Origin: Hyphomicrobiales bacterium
Lineage (GTDB): Bacteria > Pseudomonadota > Alphaproteobacteria > Rhodospirillales > JACKKN01
Length of the DNA: 64,000 bases
Direction of reading: 5' to 3'
Assembly: GCA_024236415.1 (NCBI GenBank)
Contig: JACKKN010000004.1
Coordinates: 124,001 to 188,000 of the forward strand
The notes beneath the pieces were generated by a model. It had not been told where the DNA came from. It was given only the letters and a program-made list of their open reading frames with translations, and did no database searches. The translations under genes and the position numbers were made by a program. Numbering within the stretch: the first letter of the stretch is position 1; each line of letters opens with the position of its first letter. This document shows, one piece after another, positions 31,416-41,256 of this stretch.

Positions 31416-31431
31416 TGGCCCAATTTGTGCT
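31416..31431 (+). promoter_or_regulatory. Candidate sigma-54 (-24/-12) promoter
   Basis: TGGCCCAATTTGTGCT has the diagnostic GG (31417-31418) and GC (31429-31430) separated by exactly 10 nt, inside a TGGC...TGC frame. Transcription would start near 31442, 56 nt upstream of the ATG at 31498. The match is to the invariant positions; the flanking consensus is partial. Confidence 0.55.
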
Positions 31432-31497
31432 TGTTAAGGGCCAAGCAGCTGCAAAATCGTCGCGCGCCATGCGCTTCGTCGAAGGAACGGTACCGTC

Positions 31498-32442
31498 ATG
31501 GAAGACGCAAAGAACCAGGACATCAAGAACGCGACCCCCGCGGTCGCCCCGGAATCCGGGCCCGGCGCGGACGACGACGGGGCCACGCAGGCGAAGCTGG
31601 CGGCGCGCCGCAAGTTCATCGCCGGCGGCCTGGCGGCGGCCCCCGTCCTGGCGACCCTGAGCAACCGGTCGGCCCTGGCCACCTATACCAAGGACAAGGG
31701 CAAGGGCAAGGGCGACGGCGACAACAAGAAGGGCTATTGCCAGCCGTCGATCTACGCCTCGCTGATCCAGACGACGTCGCTGAGCCACAAGAAGCACGTG
31801 TGCGACGGCCGCTCCCCGGGCTATTGGTGGAGCGAATGTAAGAAGAAGCCCGTCTGCAACGAGCACCTGGACTATTACCAGTACGAGGGCCAGAAGACCT
31901 GGGGACAGGTGTTCGGGATCCCCAGCCCCCATTGGCCGGAATGGTATACCCTGTGCATGGTGCTGAGCCTGACGGGCGGCCGGCGCGCGACCAACGTCGC
32001 CCCGACGCCGACCATGGTCGGCACCGGCGGGACCGACGACCTGGGCAGCTTCCAGGTCGCCCACCATAACAACCCGCCGCCGCCGGAGCCCGACCGGTGC
32101 GAGCAGTCGGGCAGCAATTACTGGTGGCAATCGAACAACACCAACTACGGTCCCTGCTGCGAAAAGAATGACGAAAGCGCCAGCCTGGTCCCCGGCGTCA
32201 ACAACACCCTGGTCAACTCCGTTTACGGCACCGGCGACCTGCCGAACTCGGACCCCCAGCAGTTCGGCGCCCATGCCGTCGCCGCCTGGCTGAACGCCAC
32301 GGTTCTCGGCGCGTCCAACTACATGGACAAGGCGACGGTGAAGACCCTGGTCGTCGCCGCGCTCACCAACAACACCGCCTTCGGGTGGGACGGGTGGAGC
32401 ACGGAAGAGGTCGTCGATTTCTTCCAGCAGACCTTCAGCTGA
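31498..32442 (+). CDS. Tat-signal, Cys-rich protein of unknown function; candidate substrate of the downstream cassette
   Basis: A 314-residue protein with no recognised domain. After an acidic 36-residue lead it has a twin-arginine signal (ARRKFIAGGLAAAPV, Arg37-Arg38) with a likely cut after SALA near residue 61. A Lys/Gly-rich stretch follows, then a mature part with eight Cys and repeated WW motifs (GYWWSECKKK, NYWWQSNNTNYGPCC). It ends in FFQQTFS, a C-terminal Ser. It is the first gene of the cassette encoding PqqD-like, HprK-like and nucleotidyltransferase proteins. Tat export of folded protein would allow modification in the cytoplasm first. The candidate sigma-54 region lies upstream. 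Confidence 0.75.
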   Translation: MEDAKNQDIKNATPAVAPESGPGADDDGATQAKLAARRKFIAGGLAAAPVLATLSNRSALATYTKDKGKGKGDGDNKKGYCQPSIYASLIQTTSLSHKKHVCDGRSPGYWWSECKKKPVCNEHLDYYQYEGQKTWGQVFGIPSPHWPEWYTLCMVLSLTGGRRATNVAPTPTMVGTGGTDDLGSFQVAHHNNPPPPEPDRCEQSGSNYWWQSNNTNYGPCCEKNDESASLVPGVNNTLVNSVYGTGDLPNSDPQQFGAHAVAAWLNATVLGASNYMDKATVKTLVVAALTNNTAFGWDGWSTEEVVDFFQQTFS

Positions 32443-32470
32443 CCGCGGCGCGCGACCGGAGGTTGCGCGC

Positions 32471-32755
32471 ATGCGGCTTCCCCGACGGTTCCAGTTGACC
32501 CATCACCTGTCCCGCCGACTGTGGGACGGGGAATGCGTCGTCTACGACGACCAGTCGGGCGACACCCACCATCTCGATCCCCTGGCCACCTCGGCCCTGC
32601 TGCTGTTCGCAGCGGCGCCGCTGTCCGACAAGGAACTGGCCGCCCGCATGGCCGAGCTGCTGGAAGCGCCGGAAGACAATGAGTTGCTCGATTGGTGCCA
32701 ACGGACCATATTTCGCTTTCGCATGACGAACCTCGTCGCGGAAGTGGAGATATGA
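32471..32755 (+). CDS. PqqD-like peptide chaperone, HPr-rel-A system type
   Basis: A 94-residue protein resembling the PqqD fold that binds leader regions of modified peptides. It shows a strand-rich start with GECVVYDDQSGDTHHLDPLA, where the DPLAT segment resembles the family's conserved turn, then a helical half. The ATG follows a GGAGG-containing leader (32459-32463) 28 bp after the upstream gene. The stop overlaps the kinase start as ATGA. Such proteins paired with an HprK-related kinase are annotated as the HPr-rel-A system, whose role is not established. Confidence 0.72.
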   Translation: MRLPRRFQLTHHLSRRLWDGECVVYDDQSGDTHHLDPLATSALLLFAAAPLSDKELAARMAELLEAPEDNELLDWCQRTIFRFRMTNLVAEVEI

Positions 32756-33663
32756 ACCTCGGCGACCTCGCCCCCCAGGACCTGACAAGACGGCTGCGCG
32801 GACCGGGCGTGATGCTGCGGACCGGGCCTTTCGTCTCGCGCATCTGGACCGACATGCCGATCATGGAGCGCGGCCTGTCGCTGCTGTACGCCGACTATCC
32901 GGTGGAGGACGACCGGGGTTTCGCCGATTTCCACGTCTCGGTCATGCGGCCGCGGTCGCTGCGCCGCTGGTTCCAGCCGCAGGCCCAACTGCTGTACGAC
33001 CACCAGGCCCTGTTCGAGCCGTTGCCGCTCGACCAGGCCCTGCCCATGTTCGAATGGGGCATGAACTGGGCCGTCGGCACCATGGCCAACCAGTTCCTGA
33101 TCCTGCATGCCGCCACCCTGGAGCGGAACGGGCGGGTGGTGATCATGCCGGCGCCGCCCGGGTCGGGCAAGAGCACCCTCTGCGCCGGCCTGGCCTGCCG
33201 CGGCTGGCGGCTGATGTCCGACGAGATGGCCCTGATCACCCTGGACGACGGGCTGGTGGTGCCGCTGGCCCGGCCCGTCAGCCTGAAGAACAAGTCCATC
33301 GAGGTGATGACCCGCTTCGCCCCCGACGCGGTGTTCAGCGAGCCGGCCGAGGAAACCCACAAGGGCACCGTCGCCCTGATGCGGGCGCCCCGCGACAGCG
33401 TGGCGCGCAAGCGGGACCCGGCGCGCCCCGCCTGGATCGTGTTCCCCAACTACCTGCCGGGCGCCGAAACCTCGCTGGCGCCCAGGTCCAAGGCGGCGAC
33501 CTTCATGGAGATGGGCGAGAACGCCTTCAACTACAGCGTCCATGGCCGGCGGGGCTTCGACGTGCTGGCCGGAATCCTCGATTCCTGCGCCTGCTACGAC
33601 TTCCGCTACAGCGATCTCGATCATGCGGTGCAGGTCTTTTCCTCCCTGGCGTCCGAGGCTTAG
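32752..33663 (+). CDS. HprK-related kinase A
   Basis: A 303-residue relative of HPr kinase/phosphorylase. It has LILHAATLE before the P-loop APPGSGKST (residues 134-142) and the RLMSDEMALI segment that follows in HprK-like kinases. The long N-terminal HprK domain of Firmicutes is absent. Relatives in lasso-peptide clusters phosphorylate a C-terminal serine. The start overlaps the PqqD-like stop, so the two are co-translated. The natural substrate is unknown; the Ser-ended Tat protein at 31498 is the nearest candidate. Confidence 0.8.
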   Translation: MNLGDLAPQDLTRRLRGPGVMLRTGPFVSRIWTDMPIMERGLSLLYADYPVEDDRGFADFHVSVMRPRSLRRWFQPQAQLLYDHQALFEPLPLDQALPMFEWGMNWAVGTMANQFLILHAATLERNGRVVIMPAPPGSGKSTLCAGLACRGWRLMSDEMALITLDDGLVVPLARPVSLKNKSIEVMTRFAPDAVFSEPAEETHKGTVALMRAPRDSVARKRDPARPAWIVFPNYLPGAETSLAPRSKAATFMEMGENAFNYSVHGRRGFDVLAGILDSCACYDFRYSDLDHAVQVFSSLASEA

Positions 33664-33706
33664 CTGACGCATACTGCGCCAACTGTGCCTGCAACCCGGT
33701 GATTCC

Positions 33707-34828
33707 ATGGACCTTCCGGCGGACCTTCTGACCCCGGTGCTGCGCGATCCCACGGCCATCCGGTCCCTGCGCGATGCCGATTGGGACCTGCTCGTGCGCC
33801 AGGGCCGCGAGTCGGGCCTGCTGGGCCGGGTGCACCACCGGTTGGCCGAGGCCGGCCTGCTGGACAGCGTGCCGGAGGCCCCGCGCCGGCACCTGGAGGC
33901 GGAATGGTCCCTGGCCGAGAAGCAGTGGCGCGACGTGCGCTGGGAGGTGGAATGCCTGCGCCGGAACCTCGCCGTCACCGGCGTGCCCATCTTCCTGCTC
34001 AAGGGCGCGGCCTACGTCCTGACCGGCCTGCCGTCGGGGCGGGGGCGGCTGTTCGGCGACGTGGACCTGATGGTGCCGCGCACGGCCCTGCCCGAGGTGG
34101 AGAAGGAGTTGACCCTGGCCGGCTGGCGGTTCGACCCCGACCTCGACCCCTATGACGACCACTACTACCGCACCTGGACCCACCAGATCCCGCCCCTGAC
34201 CCATTTCCTGCGCCACACCTGCGTCGACGTGCACCACACCATCGTGCCCGAGACGGCGCGGGTGGACGTCAACGCCAAGAAGCTGCGCGACGCCGCCCGG
34301 GCCGTGGACGGTTCCGAGGACCTGTACGTGCTGGCGCCGGCGGACATGGTGCTGCACAGCGCCGTGCACCTGTTCAACGAGGGGCAGTTCGAACGCGGGC
34401 TGCGCGACCTGACCGACCTGGACCTGCTGATGAGCCGTTTCGCCGCCGAGGACGCGGAATTCTGGTCCCGCCTGGTGGCCCGGGCGTCGGAGCTCGACCT
34501 GCAGCGGCCGCTGTTCTATTGCCTGCGCTACTGCCGGCTGATCCTGGGCACCGAGGTGCCCGAACAGGCCCGCCGCGACATCGCCCGCGCGGTGCCGGTG
34601 GGCGGCGGCCACCGGTGGCTGATGGATCTCCTGTTCACCCGGGCCCTGCGCCCGCACCACCATTCGTGCCGCACCGCCGCGTCGGGCGCGGCCCTGTGGC
34701 TGCTCTACGTGCGCTCCCACTACCTGCGCATGCCGCTGCGGCTGCTGTTGCCGCACCTGTGGCGCAAGGCGTTCAGGGGGATCAAGAAAGGGGATGCCAC
34801 GGCCGATGTGGAAGGGTATACCACGTGA
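33707..34828 (+). CDS. Nucleotidyltransferase family protein (NTP_transf_5 type)
   Basis: A 373-residue protein with the family marks FLLKGAAYVLTG and LFGDVDLMVPR, the latter giving the metal-binding acidic pair, then DVHHTIVP and a helical C-terminal half ending in basic residues. Members accompany HprK-like kinases in peptide-modification and polysaccharide loci. It lies 43 bp after the kinase in the same direction. The transferred nucleotide and the acceptor are unknown. A strong hairpin follows. Confidence 0.8.
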   Translation: MDLPADLLTPVLRDPTAIRSLRDADWDLLVRQGRESGLLGRVHHRLAEAGLLDSVPEAPRRHLEAEWSLAEKQWRDVRWEVECLRRNLAVTGVPIFLLKGAAYVLTGLPSGRGRLFGDVDLMVPRTALPEVEKELTLAGWRFDPDLDPYDDHYYRTWTHQIPPLTHFLRHTCVDVHHTIVPETARVDVNAKKLRDAARAVDGSEDLYVLAPADMVLHSAVHLFNEGQFERGLRDLTDLDLLMSRFAAEDAEFWSRLVARASELDLQRPLFYCLRYCRLILGTEVPEQARRDIARAVPVGGGHRWLMDLLFTRALRPHHHSCRTAASGAALWLLYVRSHYLRMPLRLLLPHLWRKAFRGIKKGDATADVEGYTT

Positions 34829-34829
34829 A

Positions 34830-34864
34830 GGGTGCCCTGGGCGGGCCGGCCCCGCCCGGCACCC
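34830..34864 (+). terminator. GC-rich hairpin after the cassette
   Basis: GGGTGCC (34830-34836) pairs with GGCACCC (34858-34864), with an inner GGGCGGG/CCCGCCC helix. There is no T-run, so termination is not certain; it may only mark the cassette boundary. The rest of 34865-35086 is a leader with an A+T-rich stretch and no convincing gene. Confidence 0.4.
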
Positions 34865-35086
34865 GTGGGTTGCCGAATCTTGCGATGGCTTCCTTTTCCG
34901 ACGGGGGATCGTTATATCTTAGTGGGCCGGCGTCCGGCTAGGACGTCGTTCCTGAAACGGAAACGAACTCGGAACGGAGCGAAAAGATGCGCGACCCGAA
35001 CGGATATTATACCAATTCCAACGGGTTGTAAGGCATGTGCCGACCGGCTTGATTTTCTAAGGAACGGCCCCAGGGGATAGTCCGGC

Positions 35087-36529
35087 GTGCTTCGACTGTT
35101 TCGCCACCACATACCGTTTCCGGCCATCGCCCTGGCGATCGTCGAATCCCTGTTCTATTTCTCGATCATGTACGCCCTGGTGGTCCTGCGCGCCGTGTTC
35201 TGGGACCACGACATCGCCGATGTGCGGATCGACCTCTGGATTCTGCTGACGCTGACGGCGGTGTCGTTCCTGGTCATGGCCTCGGTCGGCATGTACAACC
35301 GGGACGTCTTCTTCCACATGGGCACGGTGGTCAGTCGCGGCGCGGTGACCTACCCCATCATCTTCGTCGCCAATTCCGTGCTTCTGTTCCTGTTTTCCCT
35401 GGTCGGGTTCGACCAGGCCAGCCTGTACTACGTGATCTGCCTGGCCGGCGTGATCGTGGCCTACCCGGTCACGCTGCTGGTGCGCCTGACCTTCGTCGAG
35501 GTCGTCAACCTAGAGGTGTTCCGCCGCCGGGTTCTGGTCCTGGGCATCGGCGACCTGGCAATCAAGATCTCCGGGCTGACCCAAACCGAGGACAAGGGCC
35601 ATTTCGTGGTCGTCGCCTATGTGGTGTTCGGCTCGGAAACCACCCCCGACGAGGGGCTGGAACCGGTGCTGGGCAACGACCTGCTGGACCGGCGCCACGC
35701 CCTGGCCGAATACGTGGTCGAACAGCAGATCGACGAGATCGTCATCGCCTCGCGCGAGCGGCGGCGCCCCGAGGGGCGCCTGGGCAAGGGCATGCCCGTG
35801 TGGGACCTGCTGGAATGCAAGCTGCTGGGCACCCAGGTGACCGATTTCGACACCTTCTGGGAGCGGGAGGCGGCGGAAATCGACCTGGACGTGCTGCAGC
35901 CGGGGTGGCTGATCTTTTCCGACGGGTTCCGCATCGACTGGGGCCGGCAGATGATCAAGCGCACCTTCGACGTGGCGGTCAGCCTGGCCTTTCTGCTGTT
36001 CACCCTGCCCATCACCCTGCCCACGGCCCTGCTGGTCAAGCTCACCAGCGCCGGGCCGGTGTTCTACCGCCAGGAACGGGTGGGCTTGGACGGCCAGGTG
36101 TTTCCCGTGCTCAAGTTCCGCAGCATGCGCGAGGACGCGGAGAAGGACGGCGTGCCCCAATGGGCCAAGCAGGACGACGACCGCATCACCCTGGTCGGCG
36201 ACTTCATCCGCAAGACCCGGATCGACGAATTGCCCCAGGTGCTGAACGTGCTGATGGGGGACATGAGCTTCATCGGGCCGCGGCCGGAACGTCCCTATTT
36301 CGTCGAATCCCTGTGCGAAAGGATCCCCTACTACAACGAGCGCCACCGGGTGAAGCCGGGGATTTCCGGCTGGGCGCAAATCAACTATCCTTACGGCGCC
36401 TCCGAAGAGGACGCCAAGCGCAAGCTGGCTTACGACTTGTATTACGTGAAGAACCGCAGTCTGTTCCTGGATTTCCTGATCCTGATACAGACGGTACGGG
36501 TTGTTCTGTGGCCGGAAGGAGTCCGGTGA
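35087..36529 (+). CDS. Exopolysaccharide polyprenyl glycosylphosphotransferase (PEP-CTERM/exosortase-associated type)
   Basis: Initiates polysaccharide repeat synthesis by moving a sugar phosphate onto undecaprenyl phosphate. The 480-residue protein has four or five N-terminal membrane segments (about 8-150), a central Rossmann-like region (RVLVLGIGDLAIKI) and one more membrane segment near 290. The C-terminal catalytic bacterial sugar transferase domain has GPVFYRQERVG, VLKFRSM, RKTRIDELPQ, MSFIGPRPER and KPGISGWAQ. The GTG start at 35087 follows AGGGGAT. The stop lies 16 bp before the prsK start. Confidence 0.93.
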   Translation: MLRLFRHHIPFPAIALAIVESLFYFSIMYALVVLRAVFWDHDIADVRIDLWILLTLTAVSFLVMASVGMYNRDVFFHMGTVVSRGAVTYPIIFVANSVLLFLFSLVGFDQASLYYVICLAGVIVAYPVTLLVRLTFVEVVNLEVFRRRVLVLGIGDLAIKISGLTQTEDKGHFVVVAYVVFGSETTPDEGLEPVLGNDLLDRRHALAEYVVEQQIDEIVIASRERRRPEGRLGKGMPVWDLLECKLLGTQVTDFDTFWEREAAEIDLDVLQPGWLIFSDGFRIDWGRQMIKRTFDVAVSLAFLLFTLPITLPTALLVKLTSAGPVFYRQERVGLDGQVFPVLKFRSMREDAEKDGVPQWAKQDDDRITLVGDFIRKTRIDELPQVLNVLMGDMSFIGPRPERPYFVESLCERIPYYNERHRVKPGISGWAQINYPYGASEEDAKRKLAYDLYYVKNRSLFLDFLILIQTVRVVLWPEGVR

Positions 36530-36545
36530 TCTCGAGTCCCCGGTT

Positions 36546-38660
36546 GTGATCGCGCACGCAGAAGTCATCAGCTACGGGATCTGTGCCGTCGCGTTCACCT
36601 TGCTGACCATCCTGATCTGGTACAGCAAGGCGCGTTCGCGCTACCGCAACCTGCTGATGCTGGCGGCGGGGGCAACGGCCACCTGGGCGGCGTCGACGGC
36701 GCTGTCGGCGCAGCAGGGGGGGTACCCGGCGGTCCTGACCCTGCTGGAGATGGCCCGCAACTTCGCCTGGTACTTCGCCATCGGCGCCCTGCTGGGGCTG
36801 CGCGCCGACGACCGCGGCGACCAGATGAAGCGGGTCGCCTTCTTTTCCGCCGCGGCCGGCTGCCTGGTGATCGTGATCGGCGGCACCTTCGTTCCCATCA
36901 TGCACGACCTGGGGGTCTTCCCCTGGGTGCTGCTGCGGGCCTCGGTGGCGGCGCAGCTCCTGCTCAGCGTCCTCGGCCTGCTGATCCTGGAGAACCTGTA
37001 CCGCAACGCGGACGAGGAGCGGCGCTGGGCCCTGAAGCACATCTGCCTGGGCGTGGGGGCCCTGTTCACCTACGACTTCTTCCTGTACGCCGACGCCACC
37101 CTGTTCCGCCGCATCGACGACAACCTGCTGCAGGCCCGCGGCATCATCGACGCCATCGCCGTGCCGCTGATCGCCGTGTCGGCGTCGCGCTCGCGCACCT
37201 GGGACATCAACCTCCACGTGTCGCGCAACATCGTGTTCCACTCCACGGTCCTGCTGGGCAGCGGCCTGTACCTGCTGGTCATGTCCGTGGCCGGGTACTA
37301 CCTGCGCCAGTTCGGCGGCGACTGGGGCAACATCTTCCAGATCTTCTTCTTCTCGGCGGCGATCGTGCTGCTGATCGTGCTGTTCTCGTCGGGCTCCATC
37401 CGGGCCAAGGTGCGGGTCTGGATCAGCAAGAACTTCTTCAGCTACAACTACGACTACCGCGAGGAATGGCTGCGCTTCACCCGGACCATCTCGGTCGACG
37501 ACCGGCGCACCGGCCTGCACCAGCGCATCATCCGCGCCGTCGGCAACATCACCCAGAGCACCTCGGGCGGGCTGTGGGTCCTGCGCGACGAGGACAGCGC
37601 CTTCCTGCCCAGTGCCACCTGGAACTTCTCCGGCGACCTGCCGGGCGAGAAGTTCCCGGCCGCCCGCGTCGACAGCGCCCTGGTCGGGTTCCTGGCGCGG
37701 ACCCACTTCATCATCGACCTGGACGAGGTGCGCGAGGGCCGCAAGGCCGACAGCTACGCCGGGCTGGAGGTGCCCGACTGGCTGCTGAACCACCCCCGCG
37801 CCGGCCTGGTGGTGCCCCTGATCCACGGCGACGAGCTGATCGCCTTCCTGGTCCTGGGCATGCCGCGGGCGCGCATGCTGGACTGGGAGGTCTTCGACCT
37901 GTTGAAGACCGTCGGCCGCCAGGCCGCCAGCTACCTGGCCGAGGAGCAGTCCGCCCACGCCCTGTCGGACGCCCGCCGCCTGGAGGCGTTCAACCGGCGC
38001 TCGGCGTTCCTGATCCACGACATCAAGAACGTGGTCTCGCAGATGTCCCTGATGGTCCAGAACGCCGAGAAGTTCGGCGACAACCCGGAGTTCCAGAAGG
38101 ACATGCTGGCCACGGTCAGCAACTCGGTCATTCGCATGAAGGAGCTGTTGAAGCAGTTCAAGACCGCCCGCGACGGCGAGGCCAAGCCGGCGGCCGGCGG
38201 CGCCGCGGCGCCCGCCGCGGGCGCCGAGCCGGTCAACCTGCGCGCCCTGGTGGGCGAGATCGGCGACGAATGGCGCCGGCGCAAGACGGACCTGGCCCTG
38301 GACCTGACCGAGGGGCCCCTGCGCGCCGAGATCGACCGCAAGCGGCTGGCCTCGGTGCTCGACCACCTGATCCAGAACGCCATCGAGGCCGCCGGGCTGG
38401 ACGGCGAGGTGCGCCTGCGGCTGATGCGGGTGCGCGACAACGAGGCCCTGATCGAGGTCGGCGACAACGGCCCCGGCATGGACGACGAATACGTGCGGAC
38501 ACAGCTTTTCCGGCCCCTGGACACCGGCAAGTCCGAGGGCTACGGCCTGGGCGCCTACCAGGCGCGGCAGCTGGTGCGCGAGATGGGCGGCCGCCTGGAG
38601 GTGGCCTCGGTGCTTGGAAAAGGGACTTCCATGCAGGTTTATCTGCCTGTTAATGATTGA
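36546..38660 (+). CDS. prsK: PEP-CTERM system histidine kinase PrsK
   Basis: Sensor kinase paired with PrsR. The 704-residue protein starts with seven or eight membrane helices (about 5-290), has a GAF-like region (TSGGLWVLRDEDSAFLP to LVLGMPRARMLDWEVF), a phosphoacceptor box FLIHDIKNVVSQMSLM and an HATPase domain (NAIEAAG, GDNGPGMDDEYV, GYGLGAYQARQL). The N-terminal ATG is missing; GTG at 36546 is the most reasonable start but its ribosome site is weak. It is in one operon with the glycosylphosphotransferase and prsR. Confidence 0.92.
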   Translation: MIAHAEVISYGICAVAFTLLTILIWYSKARSRYRNLLMLAAGATATWAASTALSAQQGGYPAVLTLLEMARNFAWYFAIGALLGLRADDRGDQMKRVAFFSAAAGCLVIVIGGTFVPIMHDLGVFPWVLLRASVAAQLLLSVLGLLILENLYRNADEERRWALKHICLGVGALFTYDFFLYADATLFRRIDDNLLQARGIIDAIAVPLIAVSASRSRTWDINLHVSRNIVFHSTVLLGSGLYLLVMSVAGYYLRQFGGDWGNIFQIFFFSAAIVLLIVLFSSGSIRAKVRVWISKNFFSYNYDYREEWLRFTRTISVDDRRTGLHQRIIRAVGNITQSTSGGLWVLRDEDSAFLPSATWNFSGDLPGEKFPAARVDSALVGFLARTHFIIDLDEVREGRKADSYAGLEVPDWLLNHPRAGLVVPLIHGDELIAFLVLGMPRARMLDWEVFDLLKTVGRQAASYLAEEQSAHALSDARRLEAFNRRSAFLIHDIKNVVSQMSLMVQNAEKFGDNPEFQKDMLATVSNSVIRMKELLKQFKTARDGEAKPAAGGAAAPAAGAEPVNLRALVGEIGDEWRRRKTDLALDLTEGPLRAEIDRKRLASVLDHLIQNAIEAAGLDGEVRLRLMRVRDNEALIEVGDNGPGMDDEYVRTQLFRPLDTGKSEGYGLGAYQARQLVREMGGRLEVASVLGKGTSMQVYLPVND

Positions 38661-38711
38661 CGCTGACGGGTGCCGCCGGCGACGGACGACAATGGTCTAG
38701 GACAACACCGT

Positions 38712-40076
<1,365 letters not shown>

Positions 40077-40242
40077 GCCCCCGTTCGCGGCCGCGGCCGG
40101 TGCCGCGGCGCCGGTCCCCGGCAATGGCGAAAAGACCAGGATTTTCTTGGGTTTCCGTAATAATTCTGAAAGGAAATGAATTGAAAATCCGGCCGTTGCG
40201 CACGTCGCCGCCCGTCCACGTTCGGTTCCCAGAGGCCCCATC

Positions 40243-41256
40243 ATGAAAGTGCTCGTCACCGGTTCGGCCGGTTTCATCGGAAATGAAGTCTGCCGCAAGC
40301 TGCTGGACCGCGGGGACGCCGTCGTCGGCCTCGACAACCTGAACGACTACTACGACGTCAACCTGAAGAAGGCGCGCCTGGCGCGCATCGCCGACCACCC
40401 CAATTTCACCGAGGCGCGCATCAGCCTGGAGGACCGGGCGGCCATGGCCGACCTGTTCGCCAGCCAGCGGCCGGACCGGGTCATCAACCTGGCGGCCCAG
40501 GCCGGGGTGCGCTACAGCCTGACCAACCCGCATTCCTACGTCGACAGCAACCTGGTCGGCTTCATGAACATCCTGGAGGGCTGCCGCGCGGTCGAGGCCG
40601 AGCACCTGGTCTATGCCTCGTCCAGCTCGGTCTACGGCACCAACACGCGGATGCCGTTCTCGGTCCACGATGCCGTCGACCATCCCATCAGCCTGTACGC
40701 CGCGTCGAAGAAGGCCAACGAACTGATGGCCCACACCTACAGCCACCTGTTCGGCCTGCCGACCACGGGCCTGCGCTTCTTCACCGTGTACGGCCCCTGG
40801 GGCCGGCCCGACATGGCGCTGTTCCTGTTCACCAAGGGGATCCTGGAAGGGCGCCCCATCGACGTCTTCAACCAGGGCCAGATGCAGCGCGACTTCACCT
40901 ACATCGACGACATCGTCGGCGGCGTGATCGCGGTGCTGGACACCATCCCCGAGCCGGACCCCGAGGCCGGCGGCGACGAGCCCGATCCGGGCGCCAGCGT
41001 CACCGCGCCCTACCGCCTGTACAACATCGGCAACAACCGCCCGGTCGAGCTGATGCGCTATATCGAGCTGCTGGAAGAGAACCTGGGCCGCAAGGCCGAG
41101 AAGAACATGCTGCCCATGCAGCCCGGCGACGTGGCGGCCACCTGGGCCGACGTCGACGCCCTGATCGAGCGGGTGAACTACCGCCCGAACACCCCGGTCG
41201 AGGAAGGTATCGCCCGGTTCGTCGCCTGGTACAAAGATTTCTACGGAGTCGCATAG
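40243..41256 (+). CDS. NAD-dependent epimerase, UDP-glucuronate 4-epimerase-like
   Basis: A 337-residue short-chain dehydrogenase-type epimerase with the NAD motif VTGSAGFIGNEV, the Ser in YASSSSVYG and the catalytic YAASK (YxxxK). GLRFFTVYGPWGRPDMALF and QRDFTYIDDIV are typical of UDP-glucuronate epimerases. It makes a sugar nucleotide for the exopolysaccharide. The stop overlaps the next gene by one base (TAGTG). The 166 bp before it hold no obvious promoter but include an A+T-rich patch near 40140-40190. Confidence 0.92.
   Translation: MKVLVTGSAGFIGNEVCRKLLDRGDAVVGLDNLNDYYDVNLKKARLARIADHPNFTEARISLEDRAAMADLFASQRPDRVINLAAQAGVRYSLTNPHSYVDSNLVGFMNILEGCRAVEAEHLVYASSSSVYGTNTRMPFSVHDAVDHPISLYAASKKANELMAHTYSHLFGLPTTGLRFFTVYGPWGRPDMALFLFTKGILEGRPIDVFNQGQMQRDFTYIDDIVGGVIAVLDTIPEPDPEAGGDEPDPGASVTAPYRLYNIGNNRPVELMRYIELLEENLGRKAEKNMLPMQPGDVAATWADVDALIERVNYRPNTPVEEGIARFVAWYKDFYGVA

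Noticed and set aside
34865..34890. A second sigma-54 promoter before the glycosylphosphotransferase (GGCAC...TTGC)
   Set aside because: The GG to GC spacing is 12 nt instead of the required 10.
34832..35080. An 82-codon frame before the glycosylphosphotransferase
   Set aside because: No plausible start signal, and composition is that of a non-coding leader.
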